This document shows positions 35,755 to 43,306 of a stretch of DNA of 64,000 nt, one piece after another. The notes beneath the pieces were generated by a model. The model worked only from the letters and a program-made list of their open reading frames with translations. It was not told the DNA's origin and ran no database searches. Position numbers and translations under genes: made by a program. Source of the stretch: Methylobacterium bullatum (GTDB lineage: Bacteria > Pseudomonadota > Alphaproteobacteria > Rhizobiales > Beijerinckiaceae); NCBI GenBank assembly GCA_902712845.1, contig LR743504.1:3570001-3634000 (forward strand), read 5' to 3'. Positions within the stretch are counted from its first letter, which is position 1, and each line of letters opens with the position of its first letter.

Positions 35755-35907
35755 ATGACCGTTGCACGTCCCTTCCGCTGGCTGCTCGCCCTCGTCACCC
35801 TGGTCATGCCGGCATCCCTGATCCAGGGCCGCCCCACGGTCGATGGATCCGAGCGCGGCAAGACGAAGGACCCCCAGAGCCAGGTCGTCTTCCGGCACTA
35901 CATCTGA
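35755..35907 (+). CDS. Possible small secreted peptide
   Basis: A 50-codon ORF with AGGAA 7 bases before its ATG. It has a signal-peptide-like N-terminus (R-P-F-R then LLALVTLVMPASLIQG) and a short polar tail ending VVFRHYI. No family is known to me; it is supported only by the ribosome binding site and the signal-like start. Confidence 0.4.
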   Translation: MTVARPFRWLLALVTLVMPASLIQGRPTVDGSERGKTKDPQSQVVFRHYI

Positions 35908-36070
35908 TCCCGATGTCGGCCCCGGCAACGGGATCGCGGCGCGGGCGACGGTCGCCCTTCAGCTACGGTTCAACCAGTACGGTCTAGCTTGGGCGGCCTT
36001 ACGAGACGGGCCGCCGCGAATGCCCGGCGGAGGGATCGCGCAAGGCGCGTCGCGCACCCCCGTGGAAGCC

Positions 36071-36346
36071 ATGCTCGCTCTGCCCACAACCACCCTCGGC
36101 ACGCCCGTCCTGCACATCCCGTCATCGGCGTCGGCGCCGCCGCGTCCCGGCGCGGAGGCGTCCCACGCCTTCCTGCGCAGCACGATGCCAGCCCTAGACC
36201 GCGCCTTCGGCCTCGAATGCGCCGCCGACCTGCCAGAGGACATGGCACGGCTGATCGCCCGGCTTCATGCCGGCCCCTTGGGTGCCCCTTCGCAGGACAC
36301 GGCGTCGGAGAGCACCGGACTGTCGGCGGCCTACGAGCCGGCCTGA
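36071..36346 (+). CDS. Possible small unknown protein
   Basis: A 91-residue ORF with codon bias like its neighbours in its second half. The segment LDRAFGLECAADLPEDMARLIARL forms a helix pair that faintly recalls NepR-type anti-sigma helices, but the diagnostic residues do not line up well, so I do not assign it. The start is uncertain: the frame is open upstream to 35843. Confidence 0.33.
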   Translation: MLALPTTTLGTPVLHIPSSASAPPRPGAEASHAFLRSTMPALDRAFGLECAADLPEDMARLIARLHAGPLGAPSQDTASESTGLSAAYEPA

Positions 36347-36717
36347 TCGCGGCGACAGGACGGCAAACCGAGGCGCCGGTCTTGGCCCGATTCTCTCGAC
36401 GGCGGCACGGATAGGGGCGGATGGATTCCGTTCGATGCGTTCGCACATGCTTTCGCGCGCATCGCTCGTTGATTGCACGATGAGAAACCTCACCGAACGA
36501 CGATCCGGTAGTCGATCCAGACCTGGTCCCGGCTCAATAATGAATGCCGGACGATCGATATAGCCGATCGGCATATACTGCCTCGACGGATGATGTTGTC
36601 GTCTTCACCCGAAAAACACGTTGGTCTTTCAAATCCAATCCCGGCAGGTTAGTCCTGCCTATCGCCGATAATGTGCGGCGTTGCGCGGGAGCGTATCGTG
36701 TCGCTGAAGGACTGGAG
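36347..36717. other. Intergenic region upstream of the third LuxR gene
   Basis: A 371-base region. A 10-base palindrome (GCCGATCGGC at 36563-36572) lies 145 bases before the LuxR start. The in-frame ATG at 36544 gives a poorly coding extension. No other feature seen. Confidence 0.35.
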
Positions 36718-37821
36718 ATGGACCTCGACGACGAGACTTTGCAGGACATCGAAAACTCGCTCGTCACATCCGCCCTACAGTCGCATGACTGGGACAAAGC
36801 TGTCGCCAAGATCGCGACTTCGACGGGCGCGAGGGGGGTCGTCGCGATCCCGCTGAAGGGGCGCGTGCCCGGCCTGCCGATGAGCGCCAGTCTCGATGGC
36901 CTGGTCGACGGCTATTTTCGCGAGGGCTGGTCGAAGAACGATTACCGCGTGAGGGGCGTCCCAAAGCTTCTGAGGACCGGCCTGTTCGTGGATCAGGACT
37001 ATGCCACACCGGACGCCATGCGATCCGAACCGTTCTACGCCGATTACTTGCACAGCCACGGCTTTCAATGGTCCGCCGGACTGATGGTCCAGGCGGGCGA
37101 CGATGCCTGGGTGATGATGATGCAGCGGACCATCCAGCAGGGGGCCTACACGGTGGATGACCAGATCGCCCTGCGGCGCCTCATCGCCCCCCTCAACCGG
37201 GCCGCGCAACTGGCCCATAGCCTCGGCGAGGCGCGCCTCACGGGCATCGCCGATGCCCTGGAGACGGTGCGCAGCCCGAGCCTGCTCCTCGACAGGACGG
37301 GACGTGTGCTGCGGGCGAGCAGCAGCGCGGAACGTCTGTTCGGACCCGACCTGAACGTGCGGCTGGGGGAACTCGTGGTTCCCTCCGATGCGCAGGCCAC
37401 CGCGCGGCTTCGTGCGCACATCGCCGCCGCCCTCTGGTCCGATCCGCAGGGTGTTTCCCTGTCCCGGGCGCCGGTCGTCGTCCGCAGGGTGGCCAAGCGA
37501 CCCCTCACCCTACGGGCGCAGCCCCTGCGCAAGGCCGGGCTCGAATATTTCGACGGCTGCCGGGCCATTCTGACGATCACGGATCTCAATGCCAGCGGCG
37601 AACTCGACGGCGACGTCCTCAAGACATCGTACGGGCTCACGCCTCGGGAAGCCGAGTTGTGCCACAGCCTGCTCGCCGGCCACAGCACCAAGGAATGCGC
37701 GGACAGGCTCGGCATGTCGATCCATACGACACGGACGCATCTGAAGAAGATTTTCGTCAAGACCGATACGGACAGTCAGACCGAGCTGATGATCGTCCTG
37801 AGCCGGCATTTCGGCCTTTAG
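36718..37821 (+). CDS. LuxR-type transcriptional regulator (copy 3 of 3)
   Basis: A 367-residue regulator, with the ATG at 36718 preceded by AAGGACTGGAG. It has the same plan as copies 1 and 2: an N-terminal domain (IENSLVTSALQSHDWDKAVAKI then VDGYFREGWSKNDYRVRG), a PAS-like middle (RSPSLLLDRTGRVLRASSSAERLF) and a LuxR helix-turn-helix (YGLTPREAELCHSLLAGHSTKECADRLGM, THLKKIFVKTDTDSQTELM). The WSKND segment resembles the WWEHDTR and GGWPARTD segments at the same place in the other two. It lies about 1.3 kb downstream of the RTX gene. Confidence 0.88.
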   Translation: MDLDDETLQDIENSLVTSALQSHDWDKAVAKIATSTGARGVVAIPLKGRVPGLPMSASLDGLVDGYFREGWSKNDYRVRGVPKLLRTGLFVDQDYATPDAMRSEPFYADYLHSHGFQWSAGLMVQAGDDAWVMMMQRTIQQGAYTVDDQIALRRLIAPLNRAAQLAHSLGEARLTGIADALETVRSPSLLLDRTGRVLRASSSAERLFGPDLNVRLGELVVPSDAQATARLRAHIAAALWSDPQGVSLSRAPVVVRRVAKRPLTLRAQPLRKAGLEYFDGCRAILTITDLNASGELDGDVLKTSYGLTPREAELCHSLLAGHSTKECADRLGMSIHTTRTHLKKIFVKTDTDSQTELMIVLSRHFGL

Positions 37822-38005
37822 CCCGAAGACAAACCGCCCCCCTGATCTTGGCGGACGCGAGCCTCTGACCAATGGTGGATCTTGCGAGGCTGCGATGACA
37901 TCCCGCGACCCGTTCGTCCTGTCGCGCACCCCGTGCGGAAGAGGGCGTATTACCACGCCAATCACGAGGTTCTACAATCCCGCTCGACACACAGGAGCGA
38001 GATGT

Positions 38006-38887
38006 ATGACCGATATCGCACGAGCCGGGACCTACGCCCTCGGAGACCGCACGGTGAAGCGCCTGGGCTACGGCGCGATGCAATTGGCGGGTCCCGGTGT
38101 CTTCGGGCCGCCGAAGGATCGGGCCGGGGCCATCGCGGTGCTACGCGAAGCGGTCGCGCACGGCGTCGACCATATCGACACCAGCGACTTCTACGGACCG
38201 CACGTCACCAACGAGATCATCCGCGAAGCGCTCCACCCCTATCCCGACGACCTCGTGATCGTCACCAAGATCGGAGCCCGGCGCGGTGCCGACGCCTCCT
38301 GGAACCCGGCCTTCTCCGCCGAGGACCTCACGGGCGCCGTCCACGACAACCTGCGCAACCTCGGCGTCGAGGCTCTCGACGTGGTCAATCTGCGTATCAT
38401 GCTCGACGTGCATGGGCCGGCCGAGGGCTCCATCGAAGCGCCGCTCTCCGTCCTCGCCGATCTCCAGCGCCACGGGCTCGTCCGCCGGATCGGGCTGAGC
38501 AACGTGACGGCGCGGCAGGTGGCGGAGAGCCGATCCATCGCGACGATCGTCTGTGTCCAGAACCAGTACAACCTGGTGCATCGGGCGGATGACGCACTGA
38601 TCGACGACCTGGCCGCATCCGGCACCGCCTATGTCCCGTTCTTCCCGCTCGGCGGCTTCAGCCCGATCCAGTCGGCGGCCCTGAACGAGATCGCCGAAGG
38701 GCTCGGCGCGACGCCCATGCAGGTGGCGCTGGCCTGGCTCCTGCGGCGTTCTCCCAACATCCTGCTGATCCCCGGCACGTCGTCGGTGGAGCACCTGCGC
38801 GAGAACCTGGCTGCGGCAGACCTCGACCTGTCCGACGACACGATGGCGGCCCTCGACCGCATCGCCCCCCGCCCCGAGGAAGGCTGA
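38006..38887 (+). CDS. Aldo/keto reductase family oxidoreductase
   Basis: A 293-residue TIM-barrel oxidoreductase expected to use NADPH. Motifs: GYGAMQLAGPGVFG, DHIDTSDFYGPHVTNE (Asp about 58 and Tyr about 63), VIVTKIGARRG (Lys about 88), the nucleotide-site segments IGLSNVTARQV and VQNQYNLVHR, and LIPGTSSVEHLRENLAA. The position of the usual catalytic His reads NLR (about residue 130), so chemistry may differ from classical members. AGGAG precedes the ATG at 38006. It stands alone, with no obvious pathway partner. Confidence 0.9.
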   Translation: MTDIARAGTYALGDRTVKRLGYGAMQLAGPGVFGPPKDRAGAIAVLREAVAHGVDHIDTSDFYGPHVTNEIIREALHPYPDDLVIVTKIGARRGADASWNPAFSAEDLTGAVHDNLRNLGVEALDVVNLRIMLDVHGPAEGSIEAPLSVLADLQRHGLVRRIGLSNVTARQVAESRSIATIVCVQNQYNLVHRADDALIDDLAASGTAYVPFFPLGGFSPIQSAALNEIAEGLGATPMQVALAWLLRRSPNILLIPGTSSVEHLRENLAAADLDLSDDTMAALDRIAPRPEEG

Positions 38888-39245
38888 CGCGGCGGGGAAG
38901 GGGAGGAGCTTGGGAATTGAGCGTCCCGCATCGACGCGACCGGGGCAGCCTGTCTCGATATCGCGCAGTCGGCACAGGCACTTCCGTCACGAATGGCCCT
39001 GCGACACTCATTCCCGAGACAGGCCGGGATTATAAGAACAACACCCCGCCATGTGCGTGTCGATCCAAAGCACATGGCGGTGGTATTTGTTATAACTCAC
39101 TCATCTGACCTATCGGGCACCTTTAATCCGCGGCGTCGCGTGCGTGTCAGCACGCCGGAGAGGAGATTATTACTTCATATTGGCTTCAAGCAGAAGAAGC
39201 AGCCAAGACGCGGCGGCTTCACGAGACAAGAAAGCCGTTGCTCAC
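38888..39245. other. Intergenic region with a long imperfect palindrome
   Basis: A 358-base region, AT-richer than usual from about 39030 to 39200. It contains the inverted repeat at 39030-39095 listed separately and the leader of the next small gene. No ORF is supported. Confidence 0.5.
39030..39095. repeat. 66-base imperfect inverted repeat ending in TTATAA
   Basis: The inner arms CGCCATGTGC (39047-39056) and GCACATGGCG (39070-39079) are perfect. The outer arms continue with mismatches to TTATAA at 39030-39035 and 39090-39095, with a 13-base loop. There is no T run after it. Confidence 0.75.
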
Positions 39246-39506
39246 ATGAAGACTTACATTGCCGCTCTCTCGACCGCCCTCGTCATGGGCCTGGCCTCGA
39301 TCGCGCCCACGACGGCGATGGAGCGCCCGTCGCGTTACACCACGTTCACCCCCTATGACGTCGACACCACCCATTCGATCCAGGCCGATCGTCGGGCCCC
39401 CTCGTCGTTCGGTTGTCCGATGAGTTCGGCAGCCGAGGGCAACGCCAACCAGCAGACCCGCGAGGTCATGCAATATGGCCAGACGTCGGGTGGCAGCCGC
39501 TGCTGA
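39246..39506 (+). CDS. Small secreted protein, unknown
   Basis: An 86-residue protein with a good signal peptide (MKTYIAALSTALVMGLASIA, cleavage probably after TTA near residue 24). The mature part is polar (RPSRYTTFTPYDVDTTHSIQ) with two cysteines (FGCPMSS and the C-terminal SRC) that could form a disulfide. The start is chosen for the signal peptide; the frame is open upstream to 39144. No family recognised. Confidence 0.6.
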   Translation: MKTYIAALSTALVMGLASIAPTTAMERPSRYTTFTPYDVDTTHSIQADRRAPSSFGCPMSSAAEGNANQQTREVMQYGQTSGGSRC

Positions 39507-39533
39507 ACCAGTCAGGACAGCGCCTTGGCGTCG

Positions 39534-39629
39534 ATGCTGAAAGTCTTCTCTTACTTCATGGTCGGCGTTGCATCGGTGATGTTCGCAGCGACCATCGTTG
39601 GCTCCGCCAACATACTGATGAACTCGTAG
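39534..39629 (+). CDS. Possible tiny membrane protein
   Basis: A 31-codon ORF that is nearly all one hydrophobic helix (VFSYFMVGVASVMFAATIVGSA). It lies 27 bases after the secreted-protein stop and 3 bases before a perfect terminator hairpin, which suggests a short transcript ending here. No clear ribosome binding site. Confidence 0.35.
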   Translation: MLKVFSYFMVGVASVMFAATIVGSANILMNS

Positions 39630-39632
39630 CTC

Positions 39633-39663
39633 ATCGTCCCGGATCACGATCCGGGACGATTTC
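39633..39663 (+). terminator. Perfect 12-bp hairpin
   Basis: ATCGTCCCGGAT (39633-39644) pairs fully with 39649-39660 around a 4-base CACG loop, followed by TT. A likely terminator for the small genes at 39246-39629, though the T run is short. Confidence 0.75.
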
Positions 39664-39790
39664 CAGACATCACGGCCCGGATCGGCTCCTTCCCCTGCGG
39701 CTGCATCCGCCATGGCAGGGAGCCGATTCCTCGCCTCCGCCCCATGAAACACGCGACAATTCGGATCCGGCAGGCCTTCGCCATCCGGCC

Positions 39791-40099
39791 TCAGGGCCGG
39801 CGCATCTGCTTGCCGGCGTAGGCCACGAGCTGGGAAAAGGCCAGGGCCGCCGCCGAGGCCTGGACCCGGCTCGGATACGGCATCGGAGAATGGGCGACCT
39901 CCTGGCCGTAGGCATCGCGCAGGGACCAGCCCCAGCGCCCGACCCGCTCCTCCAGCACGTCGAAATGCATGGTCCGGTCTCCGCTCGTGCGGGGCGACGG
40001 CGCGCTGGCCGCCGAACCGGCCCTCGTCCGCCTCGCCATGCCCGAGGGCAGGCCGGCAGGAGCGAGATTCCCTGATATCCACAGGTCGGCCGTCTGCAT
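39791..40099 (-). CDS. Small protein behind an SOS-type box; DUF1508-like C-terminus
   Basis: A 102-residue soluble protein. GGAGGTCAAG directly before the ATG at 40099 is one of the best ribosome binding sites in the window and fixes the start. The last 60 residues (FDVLEERVGRWGWSLRDAYGQEVAHS, then SRVQASAAALAF) resemble the W-R-L-x-x-x-N-G-E-x-I strand pair of DUF1508/YegP-type domains, but weakly. A GAAC-N7-GAAC box (minus-strand reading) lies 26-40 bases upstream, suggesting LexA control. Function unknown. Confidence 0.6.
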   Translation of the reverse strand: MQTADLWISGNLAPAGLPSGMARRTRAGSAASAPSPRTSGDRTMHFDVLEERVGRWGWSLRDAYGQEVAHSPMPYPSRVQASAAALAFSQLVAYAGKQMRRP

Positions 40100-40124
40100 C
40101 TTGACCTCCGCGCTTGAACTCTAT

Positions 40125-40139
40125 GTTCACTATATGTTC
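40125..40139. promoter_or_regulatory. Candidate LexA (SOS) box
   Basis: GTTC (40125-40128), seven bases, GTTC (40136-40139): the direct-repeat SOS box of alphaproteobacteria. It sits 26 bases upstream of the minus-strand small gene with a very strong ribosome binding site. A half-site GAAC at 40117-40120 is adjacent. One such match could arise by chance in 64 kb. Confidence 0.55.
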
Positions 40140-40332
40140 TTATTCACGGAGTGTCCACCATGCTGTCGACCCCTATGGCGCGGATCGCCTGCGGCCCTCT
40201 CGCCCGTGCCGTCGGGGCCTGCCCGACAGGAGAGGCCACGGGATCCACACATCTGCTCGACGGCTGTTCGCTCTCTCCAAGAAGGTTCGACTCGAGGCGC
40301 GCGGGGCGTGTCTCCTGGTTCGGCGACCTGAC

Positions 40333-40599
40333 ATGGAGCGCCTCTGCGACGTGAGGGCCTCGCACCTCGTCATCGCCTGCGGTCCCTGCGAGCGCCGGGG
40401 CGTCTACCGTGTCGCCCGCCTGCGCGAGCGATTCGGCGATCACGCCTCGATCCTGGACGTCTATCTGAGGCTGACGCAAACCTGCCGCTGGCAGCGCGAG
40501 GTCGGCAGCCGGCCGCCCAACGTCTACGCGGTCGGGTGCCGGGCCAAGCTCGACACGTCGGGCGGGGCCGTCGCGAACGGACTTCCCTCGAGGACATAG
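40333..40599 (+). CDS. Small Cys-containing protein, unknown
   Basis: An 88-residue basic protein. The motif HLVIACGPCERRGVYRVARLRERFG (CxxC followed by Arg/Tyr) and a later Cys (QTCRWQRE) plus GCRAKL suggest a small zinc-ribbon-like fold seen in many short alphaproteobacterial proteins. The ATG at 40333 is chosen because coding composition begins there. It is convergent with the next gene. Confidence 0.6.
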   Translation: MERLCDVRASHLVIACGPCERRGVYRVARLRERFGDHASILDVYLRLTQTCRWQREVGSRPPNVYAVGCRAKLDTSGGAVANGLPSRT

Positions 40600-40644
40600 G
40601 CGTAGGACGATCCCCCGACGCCACCGGGTCCGGTGCGAAGAGAT

Positions 40645-40941
40645 TCAGGCATCGTCTTCGCGGCCGAACACCTCGCCCTCTTCGGCGAGCCGGGCATCCG
40701 CCTCGTCCGTCCGCAACTCCAGCAGGGCGCGGTATTCCCGCAGCCGCAGCTGGAGCTGCGTGCCCGCGTCCTCGCAATCGGCCGGTTCATCCGTCTCGAG
40801 GGCGCAGCCCTCGATCGTTTCCAAGGTCTGTCGATCGACGGCCGCGCGGTCGGCCTCGCTCAGTCCGGTCAGATCGCCGAGACCGAGTTCCGACGCGATC
40901 AGAGCCGCGATCTCCTCGCGCTTCTCATCCAGCTTCGACAT
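40645..40941 (-). CDS. Small acidic hypothetical protein
   Basis: A 98-residue acidic, helical protein (starts MSKLDEKREEIAALIASELG; contains TLETIEGCALETDEPADCED and a Leu/Arg helix). GGGGGTGG lies just before the ATG. The longer open frame upstream is antisense to rsgA and is not credible. No family recognised. Confidence 0.5.
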   Translation of the reverse strand: MSKLDEKREEIAALIASELGLGDLTGLSEADRAAVDRQTLETIEGCALETDEPADCEDAGTQLQLRLREYRALLELRTDEADARLAEEGEVFGREDDA

Positions 40942-41070
40942 CGCCACCCCCATTCCCTCGAATCCGGCGCACCGATGATCGGGCACCTCGCCGCCGGGGA
41001 GCAAGGGGACCGGCGCCGGAAGGCGCGCGAGGCGCTGGTCAATCCGCCAAGGCCCTGTCATGGCTGGCCG

Positions 41071-42087
41071 GTGACCGATGATCCGAGCCATTCCCATCCC
41101 CTGCGGCCCTCCCGTCTCGGATGGTCCGACTTCTTCGAGGAGCAACGTGAACCGGCCGAGGCCGGTCTCGTGCCGATGCGGATCGCGACGGTCCACCGGT
41201 CCCGGCTGACCGCCCTGTCCCTCACGGGGCCGGTGGGGCTCGTGCTCCCCGTCCACACCCAGACCGGCGATTTCGCCGTGGGGGATTGGGTGCTGGTCGA
41301 GCCCGAGACCGGGACGATGCGCCGCCGTCTGTCGCGCAGGAGCGTGCTGCAACGGCGCAACGAAGGCGGAGGCCCGCTGCAGCTGGCGGCGGCCAATGTC
41401 GATACCCTCTTCGTCGTCACGTCCTGCAACGCCGATTTCAACATCGCCCGGCTGGAGCGCTACCTGGCGCTCGCCAACCAGGGGGGCACGAATCCCGTCA
41501 TCGTCCTCACCAAGGCGGACATGGCCCCCGATGCCGAGACCTACCGGCGGCAGGCCGCGGGCCTGCAGCGCGACCTCGCCGTCGTCACGGTCAATCCGCG
41601 CCTTCCGGACGCCGTGGCGCAGCTTGCCCCCTGGTGCGGCGAGGGTCTGACCGTGGCGGTCGTCGGCTCCTCGGGGGTGGGAAAATCGACCCTGGTCAAC
41701 ACGCTCGCCGGCCCGGACCAGGACCTCCCCCAGGAGACCGGTGGGATCCGCGAACACGACGCCAAGGGGCGCCACACCACCACATCGCGCTCCCTCCATG
41801 CCATCGCGGGCGGCGGCTGGGTCATCGATACGCCGGGGATGCGCACGCTGCATGTGAGCGACGCGGCGGAGGGGATCGACACGCTGTTCGCCGAGATCGT
41901 CGAGCTGGCGCCCTCCTGCCGGTTCCGCGACTGCACCCATGCCCACGAGCCCGGCTGCGCCGTTCAGGCCGCCGTGGCGGAGGGCGCGCTCGATCCCGAA
42001 CGCCTGACCCGGTGGCGCAAGCTCCTCGACGAGAACCGGACCAACACCCCGGTGGTCACCGGGCCGCGCGGCAGCCGTCGACGCTGA
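41071..42087 (+). CDS. rsgA: Ribosome small-subunit-dependent GTPase A
   Basis: A protein of about 338 residues assisting late 30S maturation. It has the circularly permuted GTPase order: an OB-fold first (TGDFAVGDWVLVEPE), then the G4 motif (VLTKADM), G1 P-loop (VVGSSGVGKSTLVNTL), G2-type switch (GRHTTTSRSL) and G3 (DTPGM). A C-terminal zinc-binding cluster follows (CRFRDCTHAHEPGC). The GTG at 41071 is the best-supported start, giving LGWSDFF near the N-terminus as in relatives. It is followed 46 bases later by the phosphoglycerate mutase gene. Confidence 0.95.
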   Translation: MTDDPSHSHPLRPSRLGWSDFFEEQREPAEAGLVPMRIATVHRSRLTALSLTGPVGLVLPVHTQTGDFAVGDWVLVEPETGTMRRRLSRRSVLQRRNEGGGPLQLAAANVDTLFVVTSCNADFNIARLERYLALANQGGTNPVIVLTKADMAPDAETYRRQAAGLQRDLAVVTVNPRLPDAVAQLAPWCGEGLTVAVVGSSGVGKSTLVNTLAGPDQDLPQETGGIREHDAKGRHTTTSRSLHAIAGGGWVIDTPGMRTLHVSDAAEGIDTLFAEIVELAPSCRFRDCTHAHEPGCAVQAAVAEGALDPERLTRWRKLLDENRTNTPVVTGPRGSRRR

Positions 42088-42133
42088 CCCGCACACCGCC
42101 TTCACCCAACCTCCTGCGGACACCGCTCCCCGA

Positions 42134-42763
42134 ATGCCCCTTCCCGACCGCACCCTCGTCATCGTCCGCCACGGGCAGAGCCTCGACAACGAGCGCGACC
42201 TCTTCTCCGGCATCCGCGATCCCGATCTGACGGAACGAGGCGTCGGCGAGGCGCGGAACTGCGGGCGCCGCATGAAAGAGGTCGGGCTCTCCTTCGACAT
42301 CGCCTTCACCAGCGAGCTGACGCGGGCCCGGCGCACCCTGAGCCTCATCCTGTCGGAACTCGGGCAGCCCGACCTTGCCGTCCACCGGAGCGCGGCGCTG
42401 AATGAGCGCGACTACGGCCAGCTCGCCGGGCTGAACAAGCAGGAATCGCAGGAGCGCTGGGGGGTCGCGCAGGTCCGCGCCTGGCGAAAGTCCTTCGATG
42501 CGGTGCCGCCGGGCGGCGAGAGCCTGGCGATGACGGCCGATCGGCTTCTTCCCTACTATCGGGACGAGATCGAATCCCGGGTGCGCACGGGCCAGCAGGT
42601 TCTGCTAGTGGCGCACGGCAATTCGTTGCGGGCGCTGATCATGCATCTCGACGGGATCGGTGCCGACGCGGTCGCCGACGTGCATCTCGCGACGGCCCAG
42701 ACCCTGGCCTATCGCCTCGACGAGCAGGGCAGGGTGGTGGAGAAACGTGCGATCTCCGCCTGA
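42134..42763 (+). CDS. gpmA: 2,3-bisphosphoglycerate-dependent phosphoglycerate mutase
   Basis: A 209-residue histidine-phosphatase-superfamily enzyme that interconverts 3- and 2-phosphoglycerate. The phosphohistidine motif VIVRHGQSLDN is at residues 9-19. LNERDYGQLAGLNK holds the catalytic Glu and substrate residues, and VAHGNSLRALIMHL the second catalytic His. The length of about 209 is typical of the short alphaproteobacterial GpmA. It catalyses the step before eno, but the genes are 35 kb apart. Confidence 0.94.
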   Translation: MPLPDRTLVIVRHGQSLDNERDLFSGIRDPDLTERGVGEARNCGRRMKEVGLSFDIAFTSELTRARRTLSLILSELGQPDLAVHRSAALNERDYGQLAGLNKQESQERWGVAQVRAWRKSFDAVPPGGESLAMTADRLLPYYRDEIESRVRTGQQVLLVAHGNSLRALIMHLDGIGADAVADVHLATAQTLAYRLDEQGRVVEKRAISA

Positions 42764-42802
42764 GCCCGGAGGTAGACCGGAAGGCGCGCCTCTGAATCGG
42801 CG

Positions 42803-43189
42803 TCAGCGGGCTCTCAGGGCGTCCCGGTCCCGCGCGAGCTGGCGCCGCGTCCGCATCGGCTCCAGGTTCGAAAGGGACATCAGCCGATACCCGACGGCGA
42901 AGAGGGCGAGGGCCACGGCGGCGAAGGCGCCGCCGACGATCAGCGACGCGATCGCCTCCGAACCGATGAGGAGCGCCAGCCCTTGGACGATCGCCACCAG
43001 GAGCACGAACAATCCGATCAGGACGAAGAGGGCCGCCATCAGGAACAGGACGAGCGGACGCGCCACCTGCCCGACCGCCGATCCGACCTCGGCCTGAAAC
43101 AGGGCGAGGTGCTTGGAGAGGAGGATCTGGGTTTGCCCGATCGCATCGCCGACGAGGAGCACGAGGCTCTTGTCATCCCGGCGGCTCAT
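42803..43189 (-). CDS. Phage-holin-family (DUF1469/YqjE-like) membrane protein
   Basis: A 128-residue protein with a charged, helical N-terminus (KHLALFQAEVGSAVGQVARP), two transmembrane segments (VLFLMAALFVLIGLFVLLVAIV and ASLIVGGAFAAVALALFAVGY) and a basic tail. GAGGGGGG precedes the ATG. Proteins of this class are chromosomal and linked to stress or envelope functions despite the holin name. No phage genes are near. Confidence 0.8.
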   Translation of the reverse strand: MSRRDDKSLVLLVGDAIGQTQILLSKHLALFQAEVGSAVGQVARPLVLFLMAALFVLIGLFVLLVAIVQGLALLIGSEAIASLIVGGAFAAVALALFAVGYRLMSLSNLEPMRTRRQLARDRDALRAR

Positions 43190-43306
43190 GCATCCCCCCT
43201 CATCGACTTGGATCCGATCAGACCCGGCGGGTCCGTGCGCAGACAAGCCAGATAGGGCCGCCGGGGTTGCGCGGCAATCGCCGCACGCTCCTGCCCGGTA
43301 CCTGCC

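Noticed and set aside
36071..36346. NepR-type anti-sigma factor
   Set aside because: A helix pair looks similar, but the diagnostic conserved residues do not align and no phyR or ecfG gene is adjacent.
40151..40354. 67-codon ORF just after the SOS box on the plus strand
   Set aside because: It overlaps the better-supported gene at 40333, has poor coding composition and no clear family; the minus-strand gene has the strong ribosome binding site.
42803..43189. Holin-family protein as a sign of a prophage
   Set aside because: No other phage genes adjoin it; YqjE-like holin-named proteins are chromosomal in many proteobacteria.
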